The notes under the pieces: model-generated | The model's database searches: none | Told to the model about the DNA's origin: nothing | What the model saw: the letters and a program-made list of their open reading frames with translations, nothing else | Assembly: GCF_037176765.1 (NCBI RefSeq) | Contig: NC_090025.1 | Location: 138,690,758 to 138,754,757, forward strand | Length of the DNA: 64,000 nt | Direction of reading: 5' to 3' | DNA from: Anolis sagrei | Lineage: Eukaryota > Chordata > Lepidosauria > Squamata > Anolidae | Made by a program: the position numbers and the translations under genes | Part shown: positions 1 through 13,397 of the stretch, piece after piece | How the letters are laid out: each line of letters starts with the position of its first letter | Numbering within the stretch: the first letter of the stretch is position 1

Positions 1-578
1 ATACTCTTAGCCTACTTGGGCTTTGCAATTGGTTGAGGTGCTAAAGCTCCATGGCTGAGATTTTCACAAGTCCAGGATTTCACAAAATGGTACAATGCCA
101 CTTAAAGTGGAATCATATTTGTGTTGTGTGTAAAGATCTACCAGTGCTGGGGCAAAGACATATTTCTGTTTCAAATCAATCCTACAGGGATTGCACATCC
201 ACTTTGCACTCAAACAGTACTTTTAGTAGGGCAATTTGGCTTAAAAACAAGGTGTGCCCCCCACACCATGCTTTTTACATAGTGAAAATGTGCTCCTTGC
301 CACCAATGAATTTTGACACTGGGACCAAGGGCACTGTGATCTGTAAAAGCACACAAAATTTGTCAGAGAATTTGTTCAAAGGTTCCACATTTATATTAGA
401 TATACTAAATCATAACCCATACCATCTCCAATAATATTTCCTGGACTGTGCTTTAAAATTTAATTCAAGTTCTTTGATTCATCTTCTGTTTTGTAATAGC
501 TGACATGAGAAATGTATGCGTTTATCTCTCATATACAAATAACACCAACTCATTACCAAAAAGTGAATTCAACAGAGG

Positions 579-580
<2 letters not shown>

Positions 581-652
<72 letters not shown>
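581..652. repeat. (TG)n then (AG)n microsatellite
   Basis: About 34 bases of alternating TG followed by about 36 bases of AG. Confidence 0.97.
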
Positions 653-654
<2 letters not shown>

Positions 655-2089
655 AAAAAAATAACTCTCTTATTATAAAACTACTTAACCATCTTATCAG
701 TTACTTAGATACTTTTAACTTTCTTTTCCCAGTAAAGATTGTAAAGATTGTAAAGATTGTATAAGAATATCTGAAAGCAGGCTTCTCATTTTAATCAAAG
801 ATAATGAATCTTTTTCTAATCTCTGGTCTGTGTTTATGTTATTTGGACATAAATGAATATAAAGAATTGCAAATGCACCTGATAAATTTTCAGCATGTCT
901 GGACACGAATTTTGGACTGAAGTCAGAAGGACTATTGCCTTCCAGAGTATAATATTTTTTTTTGTAGGCAACTTCCCCTTGTAAGTTTTTGTAGATGATC
1001 TTTTCTTGGGAACTCAGGGCTCTGAAATGAGTTATTTTCCTGCTTAATGTATTTTAAATTGCACTGTCCTTTATCTTGGTCCCCACATGGCTTTTGCCTG
1101 CATGGAGATCCCTCAAAACCAACTGAACTAGAACAGAGACAACATCTGATACAAAATGTAGACCTGCAACTCTAACACCACTACTCTACTTCTCCTGTAT
1201 GAGAATTTAAACATTTTTTTGCCAGTTGAGCTTTGAAAGTTTGCATGATGGTTTTGTGGATTTTGGGTGGTCGATAAAGGTGCCACTCATTTTTGGATTT
1301 TGTGTTTTGTTTGACCAACATGATTATTCCTGAATATGCTTTCTGTATTTTGGAGGTTATGTCATATTCATGTTCCAATAGCTACTGGGCTTTGTTGTGT
1401 ATGTATATGATCAAAAACAAAAGTTGGAGCTCAAATTCAAAAAATGTAACCTCTGTACTGGAAATCTCTAAAAATAATATATTTATAAACAGCTTTTTAG
1501 CAGATTTTGTATATTCGACTTTCTGTATGTTAATCTTGCTGTTCTAATGAAACAAAGGCACACAAACCAGCTAACAAACTTTGGCAAAAGTAATTCATAG
1601 CACTTGTATTCCAAGATTAAAACATTGGTAATACACAAATATTTCTAATATGCATTGGTTTTACTTGTTGATTACAGAGTCCTAATTAATCACTAGTACT
1701 GTCATGTAGAAATCATAAATAAATTTAAATATATGCTTTGTTTTCTTGTTAATTGTCCTGGCCTCTTCTGAACTGAGAAAATAGAGTTGTATAGCTCATT
1801 TTAATAAAATGTCAATGTTTGTGTATAAAGAAGAATCTAACTAATTCTGTAAGATGCAAGTCTGCAGTTTTCAAACTGATCTTATTCCAATATCAGTTTA
1901 GGTCTAAAAATATTATTTGGAAATAGCATAAAGTAACACAGAGCTGACACAGCTATTGTCTATGTTAGTAACTTGAGTAAACCTTTCAAGGAATATTTCC
2001 ATTTAGCTTTTATGATGCTGACAGAGATTGTATTGACTGTATGTATTGGTACAAACAGAAAGTTAAGAATATACTTCTACAATAAAAAG
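653..2089. other. No gene or named repeat seen
   Basis: AT-rich sequence with frames shorter than 100 codons and no family resemblance. A short TAAAGATTG triplication lies near 733-760. Confidence 0.5.
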
Positions 2090-2775
2090 GAGGCTGTCCA
2101 GACAACATTCTGACCAAACTGGAATTAATTCAACACAAACCCACTATCAAATTAATTTGCCACAAATGAGGGAAAACTCTGGTTTGTGACCCATTAATTT
2201 GATAGTGGGTTTATTCTGCACCTTCTTGGGAGGCGCGGGATAAACTCACTACTTCTGGTGTCTGGACTGCAGAATACTGCAGTCCAGACAGTAATTCTAC
2301 AGTTTTCCAGTCTAAATTAGCCTGGAAAACTTTGGGAATGCCAACTCCCTCCTCAGAAGCTCCCCTAAACACAGTAAAAAGGAAAAGAACTCATTCTGCT
2401 TCCATGCGATGGCTACCAAAGTTCTCCTGGCACGTACAAATGACATGCCAGGAGAAAGGGGATGGGAGGAGGAAAATCGCTCCTGATTCCCCCTTTCTCC
2501 TGGTGCGTCATTTGTATGCGCCAGGAAAATTCTGGCAGCCGTTGCATGGAGTCAGGTTGAGTTTTTTCCTTGTTTTACTGTATTTAGGGGTCTTCTGGGG
2601 AGGGGGTTAAGTGTTCCGGTGTTCTACTGGGATGTTCCAGTAGAACATCTGGCCAGCCATCTGAAAAAGCATGCACTTTTTGAGGTGAGTGTAGATGGAC
2701 CCCCAGGAACATCCACATTTTTTGAATGTGGATGCTCCTGGAATAACAACCTGTCTGTAAACGCCCTGATAGTGG
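2090..2775. mobile_element. Fold-back element built of several nested palindromes
   Basis: 2137-2156 pairs exactly with 2193-2212; 2259-2272 pairs exactly with 2277-2290. About 2335-2460 is the diverged reverse complement of 2490-2615 (CCCCTAAACACAGTAAAAAG against TTTTACTGTATTTAGGGG). A further hairpin is at 2621-2652 (TTCTACTGGGATGTTCCAGTAGAA) and another near 2703-2743. Taken as one MITE by its overall symmetry; borders approximate. Confidence 0.7.
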
Positions 2776-3039
2776 CAACTGTCTTATGCAATGAACCTTG
2801 ATTAGTTATTACAGTGTTTTTACTGCTAGGGATAGCAATATGGTAGATCATTACAGAATTTTCTGCCACATTAGACCAAGTAAATCGATTAGTTTTGGAT
2901 AGTATGTACCTTCGGAAAACAGGGGGAAATGGTTTAACTCCTTCAACCCCCCTCCCCATTAAATGGACTATCTTTCTCTGTCTAGCGCCCCTTTGTGGTC
3001 TCTTCCAGGATAATGGAACAGCACTGTACCTTCGTATGA

Positions 3040-3170
3040 TGGCAGCTGCTTCATCTCTGTTTTAACTTGTAATCCTTGGGCTTGTCCCTTTGTAAACCAC
3101 CCTGAGTCCCTTCAGGGAGATGGAGGCAGGGTATAAAAATTAAGTTTTTAAAAATTATTATTATTATATC
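3040..3170 (+). mobile_element. LINE 3' tail (CR1/L3 group)
   Basis: GTAAACCACCCTGAGTCCCT..GGAGGCAGGGTATAAAAATTAAG then an ATT repeat. The same tail type occurs at 10735-10795, 15225-15335, 53560-53650 and 61640-61720 (plus), and at 32785-32900, 34985-35080 and 39855-39960 (minus). Confidence 0.65.
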
Positions 3171-3899
3171 TCAGAACACAACATTTCTTGGACTGGCTTG
3201 TTAATATCAAATTAGCAAAAAGACTTTTTTTTCATAATAGTTATTAAAAGAATAAAATGATTAATGAGCTCGTGGGTCAAAGTGATTGTTAGACTGGCTT
3301 CTAGTCACTTTAGCTTACATGATACCTTGGCAAAATTTATTTTTCTTCAAAGCATGAAGACATTTGGGATTAATGTATCAGAAAATAAATTATGGAGAAA
3401 GCATCATGCCACAAACTAGAATGTACCTTTTCACCAAAGAGTTGTGAATACTGTGCGGGAGGCTGAGTTTAATGATGCAGAAACTGGCTTTTAGTATCTC
3501 AGCGTTGCTGCCCCAGCTGTCAAAATAGTGATTCATTTCCATGGCTTGAAGTGGACCGTGTACAGCTGCTTTACAAAAACACTTCCTAGCTATTGTTGTT
3601 TTGGGGATTTATGGAATCTGTGCAGTTGTTTTTAAAAAGAAGGAACAATAGAGCTTTCAACTGCATGCAGTCAGCTTTGAACAAAAAATGGATGATTTAG
3701 AGCCCCCCTCCCCCGGATGTTGCTTATATAAGACCAGCTATTGCACAAGACAAATTAAAGAATGACATCACTGAGCTACTTTTTAAAATGTTTTCTTTAA
3801 CGCAACATGAATTGCTTTCATTTCAAACCATGCTTTAACTTAATACCAACAAATTTGGATATAATTATAACATGCTGGATGATATCTAAAACTTCAACA

Positions 3900-4155
3900 A
3901 GATTATAGAATCAGAGTTGGAAGAGACCACAAGGGTCAATCAGTCCTAGCATGCAAGAATAAACCATAAAAACATCTCTGATAGTTATCGCCCTTTGTGT
4001 TCTGAAAAGTTCTTGGGAATGGAAAAAAAGAGCATGTGGAGGTAGGATGGCCTGGCCATAGGTCTCAGTTTACAAAAGGACATTCCTCTGTTTGAGGACA
4101 GTTCTCTTCTGAAGGTCTTTTATCTGAAAAGGCTGCCCAGTCCAAGTCTAATCTA
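3900..4155 (-). mobile_element. Degraded CR1-like LINE 3' end
   Basis: AGAATCAGAGTTGGAAGAGACCAC is the reverse of the CR1 terminus; the rest (TTGAGGACAGTTCTCTTCTG..) is weakly recognisable. Confidence 0.5.
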
Positions 4156-4907
4156 AAAATAAATTGAGAAATCAGAAAAGTTTCCCATAAAAAATTGTAG
4201 TATTTTAAAAAGCAGGAATAGTCTATTTCTACATAAACAGATATGAAAGCATCATGTAACTTCCTTTGTACCTAAGAAAAGGCATTTTCTAGCACAAGCT
4301 TTTGTGAACTCGGTCATACAATGCTATCATACCATAATAGTGGAGGATTAATTTTATTTTTGCATAACTTTTATCTCATCATAATATGGCTTTCCAGGTG
4401 CTGTGGTGCTGTAGAATCATAGGGAATGTGATTTTTTCCATGCTAAAAATAATTTATATTACTTTATATTTCTTTTTTGAAATTCAGAGTCTTGATGTAT
4501 TTTGGTGGGGTTCTGCAGCTCTCTGACTGAGAAATCAAAATGCTTCTCCCTAAATTAAATATCTCAAGAATCCAATGATATTGCCAATGCAGTTAAAATG
4601 AAATTATAGTGCTATAATTGTACAATGTAAATGGGGCCCTAGAATCCAACAATTTTGTTTTCAGTCATCCAGCAGAGGCAATTCTGTGGTTTTGCGGTAC
4701 CTGTTTTTCTACTATGTTTTTTCCCCTTACAGTAGAGAGTATCTCGCACATAACCAGCACATTATAGTTTTTTCCTTTACATCCATTTAATAATTTCAGT
4801 AATATCTGTTAAACATAAAAGCAGAGATTTCTCTGTCTTAATCATTTGCTACTAAATAATGTTCATTTTACATGTTGCAAATCACCACTATCATCATCAT
4901 TATCATT

Positions 4908-5224
4908 TGACATTAAATCTAGTTGTGTCCGACGCTGGGGGGTAGTGCTCATCTTAATTTCTAAGTCGGTATAAACCTCCAAGGTCATGCTGCCAACGTG
5001 ACTGCATGGAGCATCATTACCTTCCCACTGAAATGGTACCTATTGATCTAGTCATATTTGCATGTTTTCAAACTGCTAGGTTGGTGGAAGCTGGAGCTAA
5101 CAGCAGGAGCTCACTGGATTTGAACCACTGACTGGATTTGAACCGCTGGATTTGAACCGCTGACCTTTTGGTCAGCAAGTTCAGCAGCTCTGCGGTTTAA
5201 CCTGCTGCACCACCAGGGGCTCCC
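4908..5224 (-). mobile_element. Sauria-type SINE, copy 1
   Basis: On the minus strand it has a tRNA-like head (GGTGCAGCAGGTTAAACC..GGTTCAAATC), the middle ATGCAAATATGACTAG and a BovB-like end (GTCGG..ACACAACTAGATTTAAT). The head holds three near-identical CTGGATTTGAACC units in a row (5113-5160), a local slippage duplication. Confidence 0.85.
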
Positions 5225-5322
5225 ATCACATTTTAAATATCCATAATTTTATATTAAAATAGTTTTAAGATACATTTGTGCTGATGCTTCTTTTATAGGT
5301 CCCTTTGCGATGAATCACGCTT

Positions 5323-5323
5323 G

Positions 5324-5398
<75 letters not shown>
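5323..5398. repeat. (AT)n then (AC)n microsatellite
   Basis: About 39 bases of AT followed by about 36 bases of AC, directly before GGTGTGACTG. Confidence 0.97.
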
Positions 5399-5400
<2 letters not shown>

Positions 5401-5654
5401 TGTGACTGATGTATTTTCCTAGAATTAATGAGTTAAAAATATCAAGTTGCTTGTAAATTGCTATTTTCCCCAGTAATAAATGTAACTTTGAGTCTACAAG
5501 AAAACATGGACTCAAATCCAGCACTGTCTGTCCCTTTGACATACACTGACTTCCAGGGAATATTCCTGGTTTTATTGTCTAAATCCAATATTGCTCTGCT
5601 TTAGGCAGAGTTAGGGGAAGTTCTGGAGTCTATTGGAAACTGGAGTATCCTGAG

Positions 5655-5789
5655 CAGTGTTTCTCAAACTGTGCCCCTTCAGGTGTTTTGGACTTCAGCT
5701 CCCAGAAATTCTAGCTATCTTAACAGCTGTTAGGAATTGCGGGAGCTGAAGTCCAAAACATCTGTAGGAGCACAGTTTGAGAAACTCTG
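5655..5789. mobile_element. hAT-type palindromic MITE
   Basis: CAGTGTTTCTCAAACTGTGC..CAGTTTGAGAAACTCTG, with ACTTCAGCTCCCAGAAATTC and its near reverse inside. Flanking 8-mers ATCCTGAG and ATCCAGGG agree at six of eight positions, as for an old 8-bp hAT target duplication. Confidence 0.85.
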
Positions 5790-7061
5790 ATCCAGGGGAT
5801 TCAAAGCAGTCGGAACAATTGGATCAGGTTTGGACCAATCCACCATAGACCTTGTGCCATCTCCCTTTCCCTATACTGATCATCACATGGGAAGGGGGTG
5901 AATTTGATTTCCCCTTGTTTTTACTGGTTGTGTGAGCACCTTATTCTGACATGACAGATGTGACAGACAACACATGAAAAAGACTTTGTGGCCTGCAAAG
6001 AGCAGCGGTGATGTTAGAGGTCTCAGCTCAGCTGCACCATTGGATGCTGTAGGAGGCGCAGGCCATTATTGTTGCACCAGGGCTTTAGCCAACAGTGTCG
6101 AGACTAATCTTTGGCAAGGAGCACATTCATTCTTTTTACATAATGCAACCTATAATTTATTGTTATGAGTATGGTTTTACAAAACAATAATGATAACTAG
6201 TTTGAGGGACGTCTGAGCTGAGATTAATTACTTTATGTAAGTAACTTCTCAAGCTCTGTTCTATATGTACTTTTTGAATAATGGGCTGCAAGAATAACAA
6301 AAGATGAAAATGGCACAAGATGAGAACTGCAGGATTAGGTTATTGTACTGCATTTCAGTAGCTGTATTTTCTTAACACTGGTACAGCTCATAGGTGATAT
6401 TTTAATCCAGCTGGTTTGTTCCATTTCTATTACTACAATTCTAGTAAGGCATGAAATACTAATAGCAGTATTTAGGACTTTATGAATCTATTAAGTGCAG
6501 AAGGTGGGAAGGCACGGTTCCATCTTAAAACCTAAAATAATGGTGTTTTTAGTATATAATTTTCTTCTATGCTAGATTTCTAAACTGCTCTCAAATTATC
6601 TTTATTCAGACTACACTTTTCTTAGCAATCCAGCTATCAGGATATGAAACTGAATGAAATAGGCTACTTATTATAACTGCCAAAAGCCCTCATTACACAA
6701 AAGGGTACCTGGGATGTATGTTTTATTCAAGGTTTTTTTTTTTAAAACCGAATGGAGACTTCTAAACAAAGAAAAGTTCTGATGCCCTTGGGTTTGAATT
6801 AAAGTGAACCTTGGGTCTCATCCAGCACAGCACCTCCTATGGTTATAATTAGATAGTGGTTAAGCTCAACAAAATATTTGGTCTCACCAGAGAATGCCTC
6901 ACCAATATAGGCTTTCTGCTTGTGAAATAGTTTTGCTTTCCTGGGTGAATGTTTGTGCTTCATTTTGATAACTGTGGCCTTGCTATATGGCAAGATAGGA
7001 ACTCTTATCCTCTGAAAATCTACAGTAGAGATCAGTTACCAATTTTAAAGCTTAGAACTAC

Positions 7062-7484
7062 CAGTGGTTCCCAACATTTTTGGACCAGGGACTACTTGAC
7101 CAGGGAACACTTTGACCAGGGATCACTCTCCAACATTAGTACCAAAAGGGTTATGAATCTGTTTTTGGCCAACTTTAGATTTGGTTTGGTTATTTGGGGT
7201 GCTGATTCAGAAAATTGCATTGGATAGAGCACATAGGCTCTAGTTTCTGATACAGAACATATGCCATCCAGTTGTCACCATTTGCTCATCCACAGAAAAC
7301 CATATTTAATAATCTAGAGCTGATGTGGTCTATCCAAGGGGTCAGGGCTAGTCAGGGGAGGAGTGGCAGACAGTGTGAAAGGATCGGAAATAAAATAAAA
7401 TAAAATAAAGAGGAAGGAAGCTCGTGGACCAGATTTCTGTCCTCATGACCCACTGGTCTGCAGCCCACAGGTTAAGAACCACTG
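7062..7484. mobile_element. hAT-type non-autonomous transposon, about 420 bp, copy 1
   Basis: Ends are CAGTGGTTCCCAACATTTTT and GGTTAAGAACCACTG. The interior (GGACCAGGGACTACTTGACC.., AGGGGAGGAGTGGCAGACAG.., GACCAGATTTCTGTCCTCAT..) is shared with 47193-47535. Confidence 0.8.
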
Positions 7485-8639
7485 GTCTACACTATTGGCT
7501 ATGTTGTCTGGGGCTAATGGTTTTGCAGAGCATCAAAATGTGCAGCATCACAAGTTGCCTCCTCTTTCCTAGAAGAAGACACTGACAAGTAGAGAAGTAG
7601 GATTTTTAAATTTTCACCTCCAGTTATAATACTTGCAGTGTGATGTTGGACTAGTTACCAATTCTTAGCCTACCTCACAGTTTTGAGGGTAAAATATGGG
7701 GGAACTACAAATACAACCTTAAACTACTCGGGGAAAAATGATTGTACATGAAATAAAGAAACACACATTTAACTAAATCAAATGTATTAACTTGTTATTT
7801 CCTTAAAGGTTAGGGAACAATAAACATTGGTCTTCTCTGCTGTCTAGAGACAATGCGAATATGTGAATCTGACTCTTCAGTTGCTAAGTATTACCCAGGT
7901 TTCTAATTATAAATTAAGTGCTGAACATTTCTATTAAAATGTATATGAAGGAGTAATTATAGTGCTACTCATTTAAATAACAGAACAACACTAACTGCAT
8001 TCACTTGCTCCTAGGAGTTTTGCTCATTTCAGTTGATGCGCCCTGTATTTAGACAATGAAGGATTCCACTGGGATTTTTAATGCAAGATGCCAGAACAAT
8101 TAAGATGCCAGCTCAATACCTATCATTTAGTATTATTCTAGGCACCAAGCAGTAAATTTACTCAATGAGTAGGCAGTAGACACATACCCTTTGGCATGGG
8201 CCCCAGACCTTCATGATAGGCTTTTAATACTTGAGTGTTTCTGTGTTATTAAAACATTTGTAAAATGTAAAACATGACTTGACAAATTATTTTTGTTCTT
8301 TTTTTCTACACTTTGAGTTGCTGGTCTTTTTCTAGACAATAAACTGTAAGTTAAGAGTGTTTTCTACATTTTAAAGCAAGAGAGCGGGGATTAGAAGACT
8401 GACTCCTGCAAGTAAAGAAACACAAGGAGCCTTCCAAGAAAAAAGGTGTTTGGATGGTGTTGGCATCTCATAAACATTTATAGGAATCTTTCAACTTTCT
8501 GCCATACCTACAGCAACTGTTTTGGTAACAATACACATTTGCACAGGTTACTGCAAAGCAAAGCCTGCAGAGATATAGTGCTACTTTAGTTGTACTGATC
8601 CCAAACATAAAGACCAAACAAATGTGAATGTTCAAAGGA

Positions 8640-9250
8640 GACACTCATCATCATGGGCAATCACTTGTGGCTGAGTATGATTGTCTTTCAGACTGTGTGT
8701 GAATTTGTTTTATATGTGGGGATGAATACACAGTGACCAACAAACAGTCTTCATAGAAAAAAAGGTTCTAATCCAATGGCATGAATGCCATACCATTGGC
8801 AGCATCTTATCTGTTGCAGACTTTGCCTGTCTTCACAGCTGTTGTAACATTCACCATGTTATCATCTGCTTGTTCTGCCATTCAGCACTTTCTTGGATCA
8901 CTTTTAGTCTGGTTCCTCCCTGTGACCTTGCTGCCGTGGGTCACCCTGCTGGACCTCCTGACAGTTTTACTCATAGGTAATGCACAAGGCCACTCACCAC
9001 CACAAAGTGATAATCCAGCAAGTGGGGAAGGAGACACTAGAGATTATCACTTGACAGTTTTAAAAAAATAAACTGTCATACTTTGGTCTTCTCATGAGAA
9101 GGCATGACTAAAACAATATCCTTGAAAGAGTAGAAGGCAGTAGGAAAAGAGGAAGAATTCATTCCGTATGGATAAGCTCAATCAAGGGCACAAGTTTGCA
9201 GAGTTGTTGAGGATAGGATGACTTAGAGGTCACCAAAAGTCAAAGTCAAC
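8640..9250 (+). mobile_element. Degraded LINE pieces, including an RTE-like 3' end
   Basis: From 9085 it reads like the same 3' end as 37030-37200 (CTCATGAGAAGGCATGACTA..GAGTAGAAGGCAGTAGGAAA..GTCACCAAAAGTCAAAGTCA). The part before it (8781-9071) has a 96-codon open frame with no family resemblance that I recognise. Confidence 0.5.
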
Positions 9251-9449
9251 TTAATAGCAGTAAACCAAACTCCCCCCCCCCCCCCAAAAAAAAAAAAAAA
9301 CATGGCATCTCTCTAGTTTTCACTGTGATCCCTCAAAAAACTTCTGAGTTTCTGTAATGCAATGAAAAGTATGTCAAAGCCTATCTGGGGCACCCTGAAC
9401 CTAACAATTTTCCCTGCTTTTGAAAGTCAAGCACAGTGATGCTTGGGAT

Positions 9450-9773
9450 GCATCTACACTGTGGAATTCATGCAATTTGACACCACTTTAACTGCCATGG
9501 ATGAATGCTATAGAATCCCAGAATGTTGTAATTTGGTGATACACTAGCACTCTTTGGCAGAAAAGGCTAAAGATCTTGTAAAACTACTACTCCCATGATT
9601 CCATAGCATTGAGCCTTGGCAGTAAATGTGGTATAAACTGCATTAATTCTACATTGTACGATTCTTCTACACAGCCATATAATCCAGGTCATTGGACTGG
9701 GATTATTTCGGTCCACACTGCCATATAATCTAGCTCAATATGGATTTTATACAGCTGTGTGGAAGGGGCCATA
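9450..9773. mobile_element. Two adjacent palindromic MITEs
   Basis: 9450-9658 runs GCATCTACACTGTGGAATTC..AACTGCCATGGATGAATGCT..ATTAATTCTACATTGTA, self-complementary. 9661-9773 runs CTTCTACACAGCCATATAAT..CAGCTGTGTGGAAGGGGCC. Both belong to families seen elsewhere in the window. Confidence 0.75.
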
Positions 9774-10795
9774 GATGTTTGATAGCTGTGACGATCTGGA
9801 TGAGGGCGAACAAATTGAAATTGAATCCAGGCAAGACAGAGGTACTCCTGGTCAGTCGGAAGGCCAAACAGGATATAGGGTTACAGCCTATGTTGGATGG
9901 GGTTACGCTCCCCCTGAAGACACAGGTTTGCAGCTTGGGAGTTCTCCTGGATTAATCACTGAGCCTGGGACTCCAGATCCCGGTGGTGACCAGGGGAGCT
10001 TTTGCACAATTAAAACTTGTGCGCCAGTTGCGCCTGTACCTTGGGAAGTCAGAATTGGCCACGGCAGTCTATGTTGCTGTTACATCCTGAATAGATTACT
10101 GCAATGCGCTCTACGTGGGGTTGCCTTTAAAGATTGTTTGGAAGCTACAAGTGGCAGCCAGATTTCTAACCGGAGCGATGTACAGGGAGCATACAACCCC
10201 CCCTGATATGTCAGCTTCACTGACTGCCAGTCTGCTACCAAGCACAATTGTAAGTGCTGGCGGTAGCCTATAAAGCCCTAAATAGTTCCAACCCAGGTTA
10301 CCTGTCTGAATCTATCTCCCTCTATGAACCATCTCAGAGGTTAAGATCAGGGGAGGCCCTGCTCTCTGTCCCACCTCCTTTGCATGTGTGGTTGGTGGGG
10401 GACAAGAGACAGGGCCTCAGTGGTGGGCCCTTGGCTGTGGATCTCCCTCCTTAGTGAAATCAGATCAGTCCCCCTCCCTCCTGACCTTCAGAAAAAACCT
10501 AAAAATGTGGATATGGGAACAAGCGTTCAGATAAGTGTTCTGTGCAATAAGCAAATATGGAATAGTGCAATGACAATTGGGAAGGCCTGGGAAGACTATG
10601 ATATTGGATTGCGTGGTTTTAAAATTGGTTTTAATGTTTGATATATTTTTAGCAGTTGGTTTTTAATGTATAGGTTTATTTTGTCAGATGCATGTTTGTA
10701 TGGCATCAAATTGTTGCCTATATATATGTGAGCTGCTCTGAGTCCCCTTTGGGGTGTGAAGGGTTTTTAGCTAAATAAATAATAATAGATCTACT
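9740..10795 (+). mobile_element. CR1-group LINE, 3' part of the reverse-transcriptase gene plus tail
   Basis: In shifting frames the sequence reads MRANKLKLNPGKTEVLLVSR then LQPMLDGVTLPLKTQVCSLG VLLD, the end of a CR1/L3-type RT, followed by LAVAYKALNSSNPGYL. The 3' end CTGAGTCCCCTTTGGGGTG..AAATAAATAATAATAG is the usual tail of this family in squamates. It is 5' truncated and degraded, with no full ORF. Confidence 0.8.
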
Positions 10796-10799
10796 CTCA

Positions 10800-13395
10800 G
10801 TAGGACAGATAGATATATCACAGAACTCTGAAAAGGACAAATAATGAATCCTTCCTGAAATCCTGGAGAGCTATTGGTTCCAATGAGCTAGGTAGACCAG
10901 TGGTTTGACTCAACATGTGGCAATTTTCTGTTTATTTTAAACCTAAGTGTGTCTCACTGGATGCCTTGAGCATAAAGGGAATTCTGTGTTACTGCTTATG
11001 TACTGCTGAATTTTAATGGAAATTTTACTTGCAGCCCATAATAGGCTCTAGGGAGGGCAAAAATGGACCCTGGGCCTGTAGAAGTTATTATAATAAGGGC
11101 CTTCCTTATTATATAAGGTGATATAGTTCTTCTGTCTTGCACAGTAATTGCAACTGGTGGATTCATTAATTCCATAGCAAATGAAAAACTGAATGAAATT
11201 TGATCCATTTAGTTCAGTTCTTACTCATCATTCAGTGAATGCAACGAGAAATGAATTGAAACAAATGGGTACAAATAGCTTTTGTTTTTATTATCCCAGA
11301 CATTGTATTGCTTTGCAACATTTGTGATAGGTGGGGAATTGGGATTTCTGTATAGCAAATGGCATTTTTAATCCAGGATGTGTAAAATGAGATACTGCTT
11401 AAGGCATTTTGGAAAAATTAAATGGCAACAGCCAGGAGAGCAACTATAATAATAAATTCTGCTGTTATCATGACTAGATTTTTTTAAAAAAAAAGAAGAA
11501 GAAGGGAGAACAAAAGGAAATGTGAGTAATGAAGATCTGTGTAATTTAAACAAAGGAATATGGGAACAGATGCGGATTAAGTGAATGAACCATAAACATG
11601 TTATAACAATGAAAATGAATGGGATAATGAAATGTGTAATTGTTGTAGCAATGGAGATGGTTTTGTGCAGAACCATAGGAATTAAATCTTTCAAAAATTG
11701 ACTTTCATGTGGATGGCAGTTTTCCAGATTTGCCTTTTACAAAAAGAAAGAAAAATCCACAGCCGACATAAATGTGGAACTTTTCTGAGAAATAGGTGCT
11801 GAATAAATACATTTTGGGGATTATAGTTTATCAAAGCTCTCTCCATATCCCACCAATTGACTTGTGAATTTATATTTAAATCTTAGATTAAATAGTATTT
11901 GTCCCATCCTTCTCTGCTCTTGATGTTTCGTCTGCATCTATGGCAAGCATCCTCAGAGGTGCAGGCAAAATGTCATAGATGCAGGTGAAATGTCAGGAGA
12001 GAATGCCTCTAGAACATGGCCATATAGCCCTAAAAACCTACAACAACCCAGATATTCAGACTTATTTTAATCCATAAGATCATTGTTTACTTAGAGATGG
12101 GATTTCCAAGGTAAATTGTTATGAAAATATACATGTCATTCAATGTCAAGCATTCACTCCATAGTTTAGTCTGTTAAAGATTGCACAATATTTCCAACAA
12201 TATTTTCAATATTTGTTGCTTTCGGAAAAAATACTTTAATTGCCTTTCTTTTCCAAACAAGGGTTTAAGTTTTACTTGAAAGAAAGGTTTAAAATAATTC
12301 CCTCTTCACGGCATTTATGTATTTATAGCTCAAGGGAACTGGAAGAGGAAGTGCATTTTTAAGCATACTGTCAATTATACACTGATTCCAAAACCTATTT
12401 CTTGGGAGATTTTTGAAAGTGAGACACAGTTGGGTGCTGGCTGATTTAGTTCATGATTTGTTGGCAAGCCATAGTAAATCAATCACAGTCAAGGTTACCA
12501 CTTTCAGAGTAGCAACTCAAAACATTCACTGTAAATTTCTAAATATGTTGCCAGGGGAATGCAAAGTTTTTGTAGTTGTAATTGTCAATGTAGTCATGCA
12601 GTGCTACATCATCAATATCCTTGAGCTACATCATCAATATTAAGTTCTGTACATCATCAATATTAGGTTCTGTACTTTTATGTCATTCATATTTGTTTTT
12701 CACTAATAAGAGTTTTGCTTGCTACTAATTTGCTTTGGCAGATATATAATGTTTGCAATGAATATTGTGTCCTGGGCAAATCCAAACCTAGTCAGATGTT
12801 GGTTGGTAGTTTTCTGTTGCCCCAAAGCAAAGTTCAGATCTGGGGACAAATTAAGTGATCAAAGTTCTATGTCTTTATAATGTTAGTTCTCAAACTGCAT
12901 ACAGTAAAACCACAGACAGCAAGTTAAAGGGCAGCATGGACAGCCAGGAGTAGAGGGCTGTACTTTTTTGCTCAGGATTTCTGTTCTACAGTCATTTCTT
13001 CCCAATCACCTTGGTTTTTGATTCCCAGGACCAACTGGAAAGAGGTTTCTTTGGGAGAGAGACACATAAAGCTTTTCTCCATGTTCCCTTCCATACTGCT
13101 TTTTGAAAGCCCCATATTCTCGCCTATTCCTTATTTTACAATATAGTGGGTCTTTCTGTAGTGGTAACTCTTAGGGCCTTATCCCAAAGTGTGTCTTTCT
13201 GCTTAGCACCCAAATACAGGACTGGTCCAATATATTTTCTTCCTTAACTCAAAGGACAAAATAGAGACTCCTCCCTCTTGCACGTACAGAAGCCATCTAC
13301 ACCAGCTATTTCCTCTTGGCCTGGTCTAGTACTTCTAACACACCAGAGGAAGCAGAATTTATTAGAAAAGTGCTATTCAGTGTGCTGTGACTAAA
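10800..13395. other. Intergenic, no gene seen apart from a small PLE fragment
   Basis: AT-rich, with scattered frames of 60-110 codons lacking any recognisable domain. 12610-12665 holds a short tandem triplication of CATCATCAATAT. Confidence 0.5.
11920..12050. mobile_element. Small Penelope-like terminal fragment, inverted then direct
   Basis: An inverted piece (TTTCGTCTGCATCTATGGCA..) is followed directly by a forward piece (CATAGATGCAGGTGAAATGT..GGCCATATAGCCC). This is the PLE terminal signature in both orientations. Confidence 0.65.
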
Positions 13396-13397
13396 TT

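Noticed and set aside
8781-9071. 96-codon hydrophobic open frame that could look like a small membrane protein
   Set aside because: No family resemblance, no supporting splice sites or start context, and it is embedded next to LINE-like sequence; composition alone explains the hydrophobicity.
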